A stretch of DNA of 60,001 bases. Source: Novosphingobium sp. (GTDB taxonomy: Bacteria; Pseudomonadota; Alphaproteobacteria; Sphingomonadales; Sphingomonadaceae). The notes under the pieces are model-generated. The model did no database searches and was not told the origin of the DNA. It worked only from the letters and a program-made list of their open reading frames with translations. Of the stretch, positions 44,451-53,834 are shown in pieces. Within the stretch, counting starts at the first letter, position 1. The number at the start of each line of letters is the position of its first letter. The position numbers and the translations under genes are program-made. The DNA lies in contig JADLHU010000028.1 in the NCBI GenBank assembly GCA_020848655.1, positions 1 to 60,001 of the forward strand. Reading direction: 5' to 3'.

Positions 44451-45811
44451 CCGAGGCCCGACCCAAATTGCTCATCGTCGAGGACGATCCGGGCCTTCAG
44501 GCCCAGCTCAAGTGGGCTTACGAGGATTTCGATGTGATCGTGGCCGGCGATCGCGCCGCCGCGCTGGTTGCCATGCGCGCGGAAAGTCCGGCCGTGGTCA
44601 CGCTCGACCTGGGGTTGCCGCCCGATCCCGACGGGACGAGCGAGGGCTTTGCCGTGCTGGACGAGATCATGGCGCTCAAGCCCGATACCAAGGTCATCGT
44701 CGCCACCGGCCATGGCGCCCGCGACAGCGCGTTGCAGGCGATCGCGCGCGGCGCGTATGATTTCTACCAGAAGCCCGTCGATATCACCGCGCTGGGGCTG
44801 ATCGCGCGCCGCGCCTGGCAGTTGCACTGCATCGAGGCGGAAAACCGCAAGCTGGCCGCGCGCGCGCCTGGCGATGAGCGCGTGCTGGGCCGGATGATCA
44901 CTGCCGCACCCGAAATGATCCGCGTTGCGCGCACCATCGAACGCGTCGCCAATACCAATGTGTCGGTCATGCTGCTGGGCGCGAGCGGCACGGGCAAGGA
45001 ACTGCTGGCGCGCGGGGTGCACGAATCGAGCCCGCGCGTGGGCGGCGCCTTCGTGGCGATCAACTGTGCGGCGATCCCGGAAAACCTGCTGGAAAGCGAG
45101 CTGTTCGGGCATGAGAAAGGCGCGTTCACCGGCGCGGTCAAGACCACCGAGGGCAAGATCGAGCAGGCCGATGGCGGCACGCTGTTCCTTGATGAAGTGG
45201 GCGACATCCCGCTCCAGCTTCAGGTCAAGCTGCTGCGCTTCCTTCAGGAACGCGTGATCGAGCGCGTCGGCTCGCGCAGTTCGATTCCGGTCGATACGCG
45301 CATCGTCTGCGCCACGCACCAGAACCTGGAAGCGATGATCGCCGATGGCCGCTTCCGCGAGGATCTTTATTATCGCCTGGCCGAGATCGTGGTGAAGATC
45401 CCCAGCCTGGCCGACCGGCCCGGCGATCCCACGCTGCTGGCCAAGGCATTCCTGGCCCGTTTCGCCAAGGAAATGAACCCGCACGTGCGCGGTTTTGCCG
45501 CTGATGCGCTGGCTGCGATCGACGCCTGGCCCTGGCCGGGCAACGTGCGCGAACTGGACAACAGGGTGAAGCGCGCGGTTATCATGGCTGATGGCAAGCT
45601 GGTGTCGGCCACCGACCTCGATCTGGCCACGCCTGGCGAGGATGTGGTCAACGCGCTGAACCTCAAGACCGCGCGCGAACTCACCGATCGCAAGGTCATT
45701 CGCCATGCCCTGGCACGCAGCAAAGGCAATATCTCGAACACCGCAAAGCTGCTGGGGATCAGCCGGCCAACGCTGTACGATCTGCTCAAGCAGTACGATC
45801 TTCATGCGTGA
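44447..45811 (+). CDS. prsR: Sigma-54-dependent response regulator PrsR (PEP-CTERM system)
   Basis: A 454-residue NtrC-type activator. The receiver domain has D13/D14, phosphorylation site D54 (VTLDLGLPPDPDG) and K109. The AAA+ domain has Walker A GASGTGKE (178-185), the sigma-54 contact loop GAFTGA (225-230) and LFLDEVGDIP. A Fis-type helix-turn-helix ends the protein (SRPTLYDLLKQY). The long receiver loop and overlap with prsK fit PrsR, which drives PEP-CTERM and exopolysaccharide genes from sigma-54 promoters. It overlaps prsT by 8 bases. Confidence 0.95.
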   Translation: MTEARPKLLIVEDDPGLQAQLKWAYEDFDVIVAGDRAAALVAMRAESPAVVTLDLGLPPDPDGTSEGFAVLDEIMALKPDTKVIVATGHGARDSALQAIARGAYDFYQKPVDITALGLIARRAWQLHCIEAENRKLAARAPGDERVLGRMITAAPEMIRVARTIERVANTNVSVMLLGASGTGKELLARGVHESSPRVGGAFVAINCAAIPENLLESELFGHEKGAFTGAVKTTEGKIEQADGGTLFLDEVGDIPLQLQVKLLRFLQERVIERVGSRSSIPVDTRIVCATHQNLEAMIADGRFREDLYYRLAEIVVKIPSLADRPGDPTLLAKAFLARFAKEMNPHVRGFAADALAAIDAWPWPGNVRELDNRVKRAVIMADGKLVSATDLDLATPGEDVVNALNLKTARELTDRKVIRHALARSKGNISNTAKLLGISRPTLYDLLKQYDLHA

Positions 45812-47549
45812 AGCCCTGCGCCGGGCGCGCTGGCTGCCGGTGCTGGCGGCGCTGCTTTGCCTGGCCGCGCCGCTGCGGCTGGCGGCATCGCCCGAAAGGT
45901 CGACGGCGCTGATCGCAGAGGCGCGCAAGGCGCTGGACGGCGGGGATGGCATCGCCGCCGAAGTGCGGCTGCGTCAGGCGATGGACGCCGGCGCCCCGCG
46001 CGAAGCAGTGGCGGCGCTGATGGGCGAGGCATTCCTTATCCAGGATCAGCGTGACAAGGCGCGCCAGTGGCTGGCGGACGGGCAGTTCTCGCCCGAAACC
46101 GCCGCGCTGGGCTTTCGCGCGCTGGGCCGGCTGGAACTGCTGGACGAGAACCTGCCCGCTTCCGCCGCCGCCTTCGATCATGCCATCGCGCTGACCCCGC
46201 GTGACGCGACGATGTGGGTGGAAATCGGCCGCATGCGCTATGCCGGGCGCGAGCACACACTGGCGCTTGCCGCCTCGGACTATGCGTTGACGCTCGATCC
46301 CGGAAACGTCCGCGCGTTGGAATTCCATGCACTGATCGTGCGTGATCGCGACGGCGCGCTGCCGGCACTGCCCTGGTTCCGGCGCGCGCTGGCGAAGGCC
46401 CCGCAGGACATGGCGGTGCTCGGCGAATATGCCGCCACGCTGGGTGAACTGGGCCGCGCGAGAGAGATGCTTGCCGTCACGCGCAAGATGATCGGCATCG
46501 ACGGGTCCGATCCGCTGCCGTCCTATCTTCAGGCGGTGCTGGCGGCGCGGGCCGGCAATTTCGATTTGGCGCGCCGCCTCTATGGCCGCACCAGCGATCG
46601 GATGCGCGACGTGCCCGGCGCGATGCTGCTGGAAGGTGTGCTGGAACTGCACGCGGGCAATCACGTGCTGGCGGTGGAGGCCTTGCAGCGCCTGACCCGC
46701 ATCCAGCCCGCCAACGCGCGGGCGCGGCTCCTGCTGGCGCGGGCCGAGGCGCTTGCCGGCGAAGATCGTCTGGTGCTGCATGATTTTGCGGATGAGGCCG
46801 CTCGCGCCGGTGCCGCTCCCTATCTCGTCGTCCAGGTGGCCCGCGCGCATGAGGCCGATGGCCGCCGCGATCTGGCCGCTCCGCTGCTCGATCGCGCCGC
46901 GCTGGGGCAAGTGCCGCCGCTCAGCCCCGTGGCGACGGGATCGCCGATCGGTGCCCTGCTGGCCGATGGCAACAATGCGCAGGCGCTGACGCTGGCCGAG
47001 GGCGCGCTGGCCCAGCATCCCGGCGCGGTGGAAAACGCGGTGCTGGCCGGCGACGTGCAGCTTGCCACGGGTCATCCCGACGCGGCGCTGGCGCGCTATC
47101 GCCAGGCCGCGCGCGTGCGCCTGCCGCAAAGCCTGCTGCTGCGCATGATCGAGGCGTGCCGCCAATCCGGCGATGGCGCGATGGCGGCGCGGATCGCGCA
47201 AGACTATCTCGCGCGCAATCCGGCCAGTCCGCTGGCGGCGCGGTTGGTGGCGGGCTTTGCCGTGGATCGCGGCGACTGGCGCCGCGCCGCCATGCTGCTG
47301 GCCGCCGCGCGCGCCGCCGGCGGGGCAGGGGACGTGCGCCTGCTTGCCGCGCTGGCCCGCGCGCAATTGCGGGTGGCTGATGTGAAAGCCGCCGAAGCGA
47401 CAGCGCGCGAGGCCTATCGCCTGCAACGTGCCAGCCCTGCGGCAACGGCGGCTTGGGCCGATGCGCTGGCCGCGCTGGGGGGCAACGATGCCACGGTCGC
47501 GGCCTTGCGGGCGAAGCAGGCGCGGCTGGGGGTGCCCGCTCCGTCCTGA
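45804..47549 (+). CDS. prsT: TPR-repeat protein, PrsT-like (PEP-CTERM system)
   Basis: A 581-residue exported protein with a signal peptide (RARWLPVLAALLCLAAPLRL) and at least ten degenerate TPR units, for example AAFDHAIALTPRDATMWVEI and DYALTLDPGNVRALEFHALI. It overlaps prsR by 8 bases. PrsT proteins of other systems are generally near 900 residues and carry a lipoprotein signal; this one is shorter and its LLC is not a good lipobox. It probably helps polysaccharide or protein export at the envelope; that is inferred from context. Confidence 0.8.
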   Translation: MREALRRARWLPVLAALLCLAAPLRLAASPERSTALIAEARKALDGGDGIAAEVRLRQAMDAGAPREAVAALMGEAFLIQDQRDKARQWLADGQFSPETAALGFRALGRLELLDENLPASAAAFDHAIALTPRDATMWVEIGRMRYAGREHTLALAASDYALTLDPGNVRALEFHALIVRDRDGALPALPWFRRALAKAPQDMAVLGEYAATLGELGRAREMLAVTRKMIGIDGSDPLPSYLQAVLAARAGNFDLARRLYGRTSDRMRDVPGAMLLEGVLELHAGNHVLAVEALQRLTRIQPANARARLLLARAEALAGEDRLVLHDFADEAARAGAAPYLVVQVARAHEADGRRDLAAPLLDRAALGQVPPLSPVATGSPIGALLADGNNAQALTLAEGALAQHPGAVENAVLAGDVQLATGHPDAALARYRQAARVRLPQSLLLRMIEACRQSGDGAMAARIAQDYLARNPASPLAARLVAGFAVDRGDWRRAAMLLAAARAAGGAGDVRLLAALARAQLRVADVKAAEATAREAYRLQRASPAATAAWADALAALGGNDATVAALRAKQARLGVPAPS

Positions 47550-47554
47550 AGGCG

Positions 47555-48424
47555 CTACTTCGGCTGGTAGGTCTGTTCCACGCCCGGAAAGGTCCGCGCC
47601 CGCACCTCTTCGGCATAGCGGGCGGCGGCGGCCGAGATGGTCTCGGCGATTGCCTCGTACCGCTTCACGAAGCGCGGCACGCGCTCGAACATGCCCAGCA
47701 TGTCCTCGGTGACGAGCACTTGCCCGTCGCACTGCGCCGAAGCGCCGATGCCGATGGACGGGCAGGCGATGGCTTTCGTCACGTCTATGGCGATGGGTTC
47801 GACGACCCCTTCGATGACCACCGCGAAAGCCCCGGCCTGGTCGAGCGCCAGAGCATCGCTGACGATCTTCTGCGCTTCCGCGTCGCTGCGGCCGCGCGCG
47901 TTGTAGCCGCCCAGCACGTTGACCGCCTGCGGCGTCAGGCCGACGTGGCCCATGACCGGGATGCCGCGCCGGGTCAGGAAGGCGACGGTTTCGGCCATCG
48001 CCTCGCCGCCTTCCAGCTTCACGGCGGCGCAGCCCGTTTCCTTGAGCAGCCGCGCCGCGCTGGCGAAGGCTTGTTCTGGCGAGGCTTCGTAAGTGCCGAA
48101 CGGCATGTCGACGACGACCGCGGCATGATAGCTGCCGCGCACCACCGCCGCGCCATGCGCCGCCATCATGTCGAGCGTAACCGGCACGCTGGAAGGCAGG
48201 CCATAGATCACCTGGCCCAGCGAATCGCCGACCAGCAGGAGATCGCAATGCGCATCGAGCAATTGCGCCTGCCGCGCCGTATAGGCGGTAAGCATGACGA
48301 TGGGGTCTTTCGTCACTCCGTCCTGCTTGCGCTGGCGGATGGCGGGGATGGTCAGCCGCTTCATCGGCGCGGGGGTGGGGTGGGCGCGGCTGGTCGCGGT
48401 GTCGAGCTGGAAGGTCGTGGACAT
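47555..48424 (-). CDS. panB: 3-methyl-2-oxobutanoate hydroxymethyltransferase
   Basis: First committed step of pantothenate synthesis, using methylene-THF. The 289-residue decamer-forming enzyme shows [29 protein letters not shown] (metal-binding Asp), [36 protein letters not shown] and [21 protein letters not shown]. It is convergent with prsT (5-base gap) and divergent from the permease. panC is not adjacent. Confidence 0.96.
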   Translation of the reverse strand: MSTTFQLDTATSRAHPTPAPMKRLTIPAIRQRKQDGVTKDPIVMLTAYTARQAQLLDAHCDLLLVGDSLGQVIYGLPSSVPVTLDMMAAHGAAVVRGSYHAAVVVDMPFGTYEASPEQAFASAARLLKETGCAAVKLEGGEAMAETVAFLTRRGIPVMGHVGLTPQAVNVLGGYNARGRSDAEAQKIVSDALALDQAGAFAVVIEGVVEPIAIDVTKAIACPSIGIGASAQCDGQVLVTEDMLGMFERVPRFVKRYEAIAETISAAAARYAEEVRARTFPGVEQTYQPK

Positions 48425-48547
48425 GGGCCGGGTTCTAGACGCTCGCGCAAAGCTGGGGAAGGGTGTCGGCTAAGCTCTTGCCAAGCCTGTGCATTGCGAT
48501 AGCTTCCCGCGCATCCTGGCCCCAAGAATGGGGCCTGGCATCAAACG
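48425..48547. promoter_or_regulatory. Divergent promoter region, panB / permease
   Basis: Only this 123-base region separates the two start codons. It contains GGCCCC-AAGAAT-GGGGCC, a perfect 6-base inverted repeat about 10 bases before the permease ATG, where it could hide the ribosome site. No clear Shine-Dalgarno is seen for the permease. Confidence 0.35.
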
Positions 48548-50146
48548 ATGGGGGCTTTGTTTGACATGTTCGGCCGCGTAAAACCGCTGGACGCCATTCT
48601 GGCGACCGCAGAGAAGAAATCGCTGCATCGCTCGCTTGGCCCAGTCCAGCTTACGCTGCTGGGCGTAGGGGCGATCATCGGCACCGGAATTTTCGTGCTG
48701 ACCTCCGCAGCCGCCCAGAAAGCCGGGCCTGGCATGCTGTGGAGCTTCGTGATCGCCGGCTTCGTCTGCGCGGTGGCGGCGCTGTGCTATTCCGAACTGG
48801 CCTCGATGGTGCCCGTCTCTGGATCGGCCTACACCTACAGTTACGCGGTCGTCGGCGAATTGCTCGCCTGGATGGTCGGCTGGGCGCTGATCCTGGAATA
48901 TGCGGTGGCGGCATCGGCGGTTTCGGTGGGCTGGTCGGGCTATTTCATGGGGCTGGTCAAAAGCTGGACAGGCTTTGAGCTACCCGTGGCGTTGCAGGCG
49001 GGGCCGATCTGGACCTTGAACGGATTCCTGCCCGTTGCCGATTTCTCGGCCGGGGTGATCAACCTGCCGGCGATCGTCGTGGCGCTGCTGGTCACCTGGC
49101 TGCTCATGGTCGGCACCAAGGAAAGCGCGCGCGTCAACGCCGTGCTCGTGGCGATCAAGGTGGTGGCGCTGACGCTGTTCATCGCGCTGTCGCTGCCGGC
49201 CTTCAAGGGAGAGCATTTCGCGCCCTTCGCCCCCAATGGCTGGGGGTCTTCGGGCATGGGCATCGTCGGCGCGGCCTCGTCGATCTTCTTCGCCTATGTC
49301 GGCTTCGATGCCGTTTCCACCGCCGCCGAGGAAACCAAGAACCCGCAACGCAACGTGCCGATCGGCCTGATCGGCAGCCTGGCCATCTGCACCGTCTTCT
49401 ACCTTTTGGTCGCCACCGGCGCGATCGGTGCGATCGGCGCGCAGCCCACCGCGCCCGGCGTCGATGCCGGATCGGCCGAATTCACCGCGCAATGCGCGGC
49501 GCTGCTGGCCAAGGGTTCCGAGCCGCTGGTCTGTTCGAAGGAAGCGCTGGCGCATGTGCTGCGCTCGATCAACTATAGCTGGGCGGGCGATCTCGTCGGT
49601 CTGGCCGCCAACCTGGCGCTGCCTTCGGTCATCCTGATGATGATGTTCGGGCAGACCCGCATCTTCTTCGTCATGGCGCGCGATGGCTTGCTGCCCGAAA
49701 AACTCGCCACCGTTCACCCCAAGTGGAAGACCCCGTATATCGTGACGATGGTCACCGGGGTTTTCGTGGCCATCGCTGCCGCGCTGCTGCCGGTGGGCAA
49801 GCTGGCCGACATTTCCAATTCCGGCACGCTGTTCGCGTTCCTGATGGTGGCGATCGCGGTCATGCTGCTGCGCCTGCGCGATCCCCATCGTGCCCGTCCG
49901 TTCCGCGCGCCGATGCTCTGGGTGGTCGGGCCGGTCGCCGCGACGGGGTGCATCATCCTGTTCTGGTTCCTGCCCTACGACGCCAAGATGGTGCTGCCGA
50001 TCTGGGGGCTGATCGGCCTCGTGTTCTATGCCGCCTATGGCTACCGCAAGAGCCATGTCGGGCGCGGTCTCGTGGAAGTGCACGAGGAAGACGCCGATAT
50101 TCCGCCGCAGCCGGTGCCGCCGATGCCGGGCGCTTCGCTGGATTGA
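48548..50146 (+). CDS. Amino acid permease, APC superfamily (cationic amino acid transporter type)
   Basis: The 532-residue protein has about 12-13 transmembrane helices. The first carries the APC substrate motif GVGAIIGTGIFVLTS. Further landmarks are SGSAYTYSYAVVGELLAWMVGWALILEY and FFAYVGFDAVSTAAEETKNPQRNVP, the YfnA/CAT-like signature. A loop near 300-335 has three cysteines. Substrate is not predictable beyond amino acids. A 10-base perfect stem-loop follows the stop. Confidence 0.9.
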   Translation: MGALFDMFGRVKPLDAILATAEKKSLHRSLGPVQLTLLGVGAIIGTGIFVLTSAAAQKAGPGMLWSFVIAGFVCAVAALCYSELASMVPVSGSAYTYSYAVVGELLAWMVGWALILEYAVAASAVSVGWSGYFMGLVKSWTGFELPVALQAGPIWTLNGFLPVADFSAGVINLPAIVVALLVTWLLMVGTKESARVNAVLVAIKVVALTLFIALSLPAFKGEHFAPFAPNGWGSSGMGIVGAASSIFFAYVGFDAVSTAAEETKNPQRNVPIGLIGSLAICTVFYLLVATGAIGAIGAQPTAPGVDAGSAEFTAQCAALLAKGSEPLVCSKEALAHVLRSINYSWAGDLVGLAANLALPSVILMMMFGQTRIFFVMARDGLLPEKLATVHPKWKTPYIVTMVTGVFVAIAAALLPVGKLADISNSGTLFAFLMVAIAVMLLRLRDPHRARPFRAPMLWVVGPVAATGCIILFWFLPYDAKMVLPIWGLIGLVFYAAYGYRKSHVGRGLVEVHEEDADIPPQPVPPMPGASLD

Positions 50147-50160
50147 TCTGCAATCGATCC

Positions 50161-50187
50161 GCCGCCCCGGAGGCTTTCCGGGGCGGC
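50161..50187 (+). terminator. Perfect stem-loop after the permease gene
   Basis: Arms GCCGCCCCGG and CCGGGGCGGC are exact complements around a 7-base loop, 14 bases after the stop. No T tract follows. Confidence 0.65.
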
Positions 50188-50297
50188 GGGCGATGGTGTG
50201 GCGCTGGCATCGGACGACATGTCATGCCTTGAACTGGCGCGCGCGGATCGCCCGCGCTATCGCGAGGTCTTCTGGATCTTGCGGACGCCGATGGCCC

Positions 50298-50876
50298 ATG
50301 GATACGATCAAGCTCAACCTGGGATGTGGCACCAAGCGGCTCGACGGCTGGATCAATGTCGACAGCATGGCGACGTTCGAGCCGGACGTGGTGTGGGATC
50401 TCGAGACGTTCCCCTGGCCGTGGGACGACGATTCGGTCGATGAAGTGCTGTTGGCCCATGTCCTGGAGCATCTGGGCGAACAGCGCGATGTCTACTTGCG
50501 CATCATCCAGGAACTCTACCGGGTCTGCCGCCATGGCGCGATCATTCGCATCATGGTGCCGCATCCCCGCCACGACAGCTTCCTGTGGGACCCGACCCAC
50601 GTCCGCGCGATCACGGTCGAGGGCATGCAGATGTTCGATCAGGCGCAGAACCGCTCATGGGTGGCGAACCGCAACGCCAACACCCCGCTGGGCCTCTACA
50701 TGGGTGTCGATTTGCGCATGCGCAGCCACCAGTACATCCTCGATCCGATGTTCAGCGAGAAACGGCAGCGCAACGAGGTCAGTTCCGAGGACCTTCAGGT
50801 CTTGCTGAAGACGCACAACAACGTCTGCATCCAGATCAATATGGAGTGCGAGGTCAACAAGGACCCGACGCGATAG
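50298..50876 (+). CDS. Class I SAM-dependent methyltransferase-like protein
   Basis: The 192-residue protein opens with LNLGCGTKRLDGWINVD, a SAM-binding glycine loop as found in small methyltransferases beside surface-polysaccharide genes. HVLEHLGEQRDVYLRIIQEL and RVCRHGAIIRIMVPHPRHDS match the post-loop Methyltransf_11 region. The tail is not recognisable. Target unknown. The frame is open upstream to 50028 inside the permease gene; the ATG at 50298 fits the domain start. A strong bidirectional terminator follows. Confidence 0.75.
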   Translation: MDTIKLNLGCGTKRLDGWINVDSMATFEPDVVWDLETFPWPWDDDSVDEVLLAHVLEHLGEQRDVYLRIIQELYRVCRHGAIIRIMVPHPRHDSFLWDPTHVRAITVEGMQMFDQAQNRSWVANRNANTPLGLYMGVDLRMRSHQYILDPMFSEKRQRNEVSSEDLQVLLKTHNNVCIQINMECEVNKDPTR

Positions 50877-50915
50877 CCTTCGATCCTCGGCTGGAGCCGG
50901 CGGACGGCAGATCAG

Positions 50916-50952
50916 AAAAAAAGCCCCACCGGCATGGCCGGGGGGCTTTTTT
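50916..50952. terminator. Bidirectional rho-independent terminator
   Basis: AAAAAAAGCCCC-A-CCGGC pairs with GCCGG-GGGGCTTTTTT around loop ATG, with one bulged A. It ends with six T on the plus strand and seven on the minus strand, serving both the methyltransferase gene and rne. Confidence 0.95.
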
Positions 50953-50990
50953 CTTAGGGTGGCGAGCCTGATGCCCGCCCTGTGCGCGGC

Positions 50991-53834
50991 TTACTCGCCA
51001 AATGTGCGCTGCCACCAGCCACGACGCGGCGAGCCTGCGTCGCCTTCGTCTTGGGCGTCGATGGTCTCTTCAGTCAGCGCAGCAGCGGCAGCCGGTTCGA
51101 GTGCGGGTTCGGCTTCAGCTTGAGCCTCGGTCGCGACATCGGCCACCACGACCTCGGCAATGGCGTCGGCCTTCTTGCGGCGCGTGCGTTTGGGCTTGGC
51201 CGGCGCTTCCTCTGCGGCGGGGGCCTCGACCGGTTCGGGAGCGGCTACCTCAGCTTCAACCGCGACGCGAGCCTTCCTGGGGCGTCCGCGCTTGGGCTTG
51301 GCGGGTGCTTCCTCGTCGGCAACGGGCACGTCGGCGACTGGCTCGTCAGCGACTGGGGCCTCTGCCACTGGCTCGGGCGCTACGACGGCTTCTGCCGCCA
51401 CATCGGCCTTCTTGCGGCGCGTGCGCTTGGGCTTGGCGGGCGCCACATCATCGGCGACAACCGCCACCGGTTCTGCGACCACTTCGGCAACAGGCTCGGC
51501 CATCGGTGCCTCGGCATCGATCGCATCGCCATTCTCGCCGGCATAGACTTCGCCTTCGCCGTTCTCCTCGCCATTGCCTTCGCCACGGCCACGACCACCG
51601 CGCCGGCGACGACCACGACGGCGGCGCTTGCGCGGCGCGTCATCGCCATCGGCGGCAACGCCATCGCCATCCGCATAGGCTTCATCGCCATCATCGGCAT
51701 CGACGAGATCCTCGTCTGCCGATGTCTCTTCGCTGGCGGCCTCGTCGCCAGCCACGTCATCCCTGGAACGGGCATCGGCGGGCAGATCGTCACGGCGGTC
51801 GCGGCCACGGCCACGGCGACGCTTGCGGCGCTTGCGGCGGGCTTCGCCTTCGGCCTCGCTCTCGCCGGCCACGGCTTCCTCTTCTTCTTCCTCGATATCG
51901 TCCTCGGGAAGAACGTCCTCGTCGTCATAGTCTTCGACGATGGGTTCGAAGCGGGGGACGAATTCGGGACGCGGGCCGGACGAGGCGACGCGCATCTTCG
52001 CGCCTTCGTCCTCGCCTTCGGGGATCACTTCCACGCGCACGCCATAGCGGGCCTCGATCTCGGCAAGATCGGCGCGCTTGGCGTTGAGCAGATAGATCGA
52101 CGCCTCGGCGCTGGCGTAAAGCGTGATGACGGTGCCCTTGCCGCGTGCGGCTTCGTCCTCGATCAGGCGCAGCGCGGAAAGCCCGGCAGAGCTGGCGGTG
52201 CGGACCAGGCCCGAACCATCGCAATGCGGGCACGTGCGCGTCGTCGCTTCCAGAACGCCGGTGCGCAGGCGCTGGCGGCTCATTTCCATCAGGCCGAAGC
52301 TGGAAATGCGGCCGACCTGGATACGCGCGCGGTCGTTCTTCAGCGCGTCCTTCATCGCCTTCTCGACCTTGCGGACGTTCGAGCCGTATTCCATGTCGAT
52401 GAAGTCGATCACGACAAGCCCGGCCATGTCGCGCAGGCGCAACTGGCGGGCGATCTCGCGCGCGGCTTCAAGGTTGGTGTTGAGCGCGGTCGCCTCGATG
52501 CCATGCTCCTTGGTGGAGCGGCCCGAGTTGATGTCGATCGAAACCAGCGCCTCGGTCGGGTTGATGACGATGTAGCCGCCCGATTTGAGCTGCACCACCG
52601 GATCGTACATCGCGGTCAACTGGTCTTCGGCGCCATAGCGCTGGAACAGCGGCACCGGATCGGCATAGGCCTTCACCCGGCGCGCATGGCTGGGCATCAG
52701 GAGCTTCATGAAATCGCGCGCGGCGCGATAGCCGCCTTCGCCTTCGACGACGACTTCCTCGATATCGCGATTATAGATGTCGCGGATGGCGCGCTTGATC
52801 AGGTCGCTGTCCGAATGGATCAGCGCGGGCGCGGACGAGTTCAGCGTGTTCTCGCGGATTTCGTCCCACAGCCGGGCGAGATAATCGAAGTCGCGCTTGA
52901 TCTCGGTCTTGGTGCGTTGCAGGCCGGCGGTGCGCACGATGCAGCCCATCGAGCGCGGCAGTTCCAGCTCGGTGATGATGCCCTTCAGGCGCTTGCGATC
53001 GGATGCCGAACTGATCTTGCGGCTGATGCCGCCGCCGTGGCTGGAATTGGGCATCAGCACGCAATAGCGCCCGGCCAGGCTGAGATAGCTGGTCAGCGCC
53101 GCGCCCTTGTTGCCGCGTTCTTCCTTGACGACCTGCACCAGCAGCACCTGGCGCCGATGGATGACGTCCTGGATCTTGTAGCGGCGGCGCAGCGCCATGC
53201 GCTTGGCGCGCAGTTCCTCGGCCTGGTTGGAACGGCTGCGGTTGCCCTGACGGCGGCGGCCGCGGCGACGCGGGCCGCGATCTTCCTCGCCGTCGTCGTT
53301 GTCGGCGCGGGCATCGTCGGCCTCGCCTTCGCTATAGCCTTCGTCCTCGGCATAGTCGAAGCCGTTGTCGACGTGGCCGCCCTCGATCGTGGCGACCTGG
53401 TCCTTTTCGGACGTGTCGATTTCGGTGACGCCGCCGTTGTCGTCGATGTCATCGCCCGAATAGTCGTCACCCAGCGCGTCGATGCGGGCGTCTTCCTCGT
53501 CTTCGTCGGCGTCGTCAGCGGCGCGCAGCGCGGCTTCTTCCTCGGCGTGGGCGGCTTCTTCGGCCAGCAGGGCCTCGCGGTCCTCCCTCGGGATCTGGTA
53601 ATAGTCCGGGTGGATTTCGCTGAAGGCCAGGAAGCCGTGGCGATTGCCGCCGAAATCGACGAAAGCCGCCTGGAGCGAGGGTTCGACCCTGGTTACCTTG
53701 GCGAGATAGATGTTACCCTTGATCTGCTTGCGATCGGCAGATTCAAAGTCGAATTCCTCAATACGGTTGCCCTTGAGAACCGCCACCCGGGTTTCTTCCT
53801 GGTGGCGCGCATCGATGAGCATGCGCGTTGTCAT
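50991..53834 (-). CDS. rne: Ribonuclease E
   Basis: Main endoribonuclease of the RNA degradosome. The 947-residue protein has an S1 domain split by an acidic insert (about 91-187) and a basic stretch (188-222). The DNase-I-like catalytic part has VSIDINSGRS and VVIDFIDM with the metal-binding aspartates, then the zinc link CPHCDGSG. The C-terminal half is disordered, with acidic and Arg-rich blocks and three PAKPKR repeats, one of them an AT-hook-like KPKRGRPRK. It ends RRGWWQRTFGE; in Caulobacter a terminal GWW motif binds PNPase. GGAGAA lies 6 bases before the ATG. Confidence 0.97.
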   Translation of the reverse strand: MTTRMLIDARHQEETRVAVLKGNRIEEFDFESADRKQIKGNIYLAKVTRVEPSLQAAFVDFGGNRHGFLAFSEIHPDYYQIPREDREALLAEEAAHAEEEAALRAADDADEDEEDARIDALGDDYSGDDIDDNGGVTEIDTSEKDQVATIEGGHVDNGFDYAEDEGYSEGEADDARADNDDGEEDRGPRRRGRRRQGNRSRSNQAEELRAKRMALRRRYKIQDVIHRRQVLLVQVVKEERGNKGAALTSYLSLAGRYCVLMPNSSHGGGISRKISSASDRKRLKGIITELELPRSMGCIVRTAGLQRTKTEIKRDFDYLARLWDEIRENTLNSSAPALIHSDSDLIKRAIRDIYNRDIEEVVVEGEGGYRAARDFMKLLMPSHARRVKAYADPVPLFQRYGAEDQLTAMYDPVVQLKSGGYIVINPTEALVSIDINSGRSTKEHGIEATALNTNLEAAREIARQLRLRDMAGLVVIDFIDMEYGSNVRKVEKAMKDALKNDRARIQVGRISSFGLMEMSRQRLRTGVLEATTRTCPHCDGSGLVRTASSAGLSALRLIEDEAARGKGTVITLYASAEASIYLLNAKRADLAEIEARYGVRVEVIPEGEDEGAKMRVASSGPRPEFVPRFEPIVEDYDDEDVLPEDDIEEEEEEAVAGESEAEGEARRKRRKRRRGRGRDRRDDLPADARSRDDVAGDEAASEETSADEDLVDADDGDEAYADGDGVAADGDDAPRKRRRRGRRRRGGRGRGEGNGEENGEGEVYAGENGDAIDAEAPMAEPVAEVVAEPVAVVADDVAPAKPKRTRRKKADVAAEAVVAPEPVAEAPVADEPVADVPVADEEAPAKPKRGRPRKARVAVEAEVAAPEPVEAPAAEEAPAKPKRTRRKKADAIAEVVVADVATEAQAEAEPALEPAAAAALTEETIDAQDEGDAGSPRRGWWQRTFGE

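Noticed and set aside
45786..48248. 820-codon open frame on the minus strand
   Set aside because: Spans prsT and panB out of frame; composition is that of an antisense shadow and it contains no recognisable motif beyond repeats caused by codon bias.
51000..51480. RNase E coding repeats as a possible CRISPR or satellite array
   Set aside because: The DNA repeats are diverged, in frame and encode PAKPKR-type protein repeats; spacers are not unique inserts.
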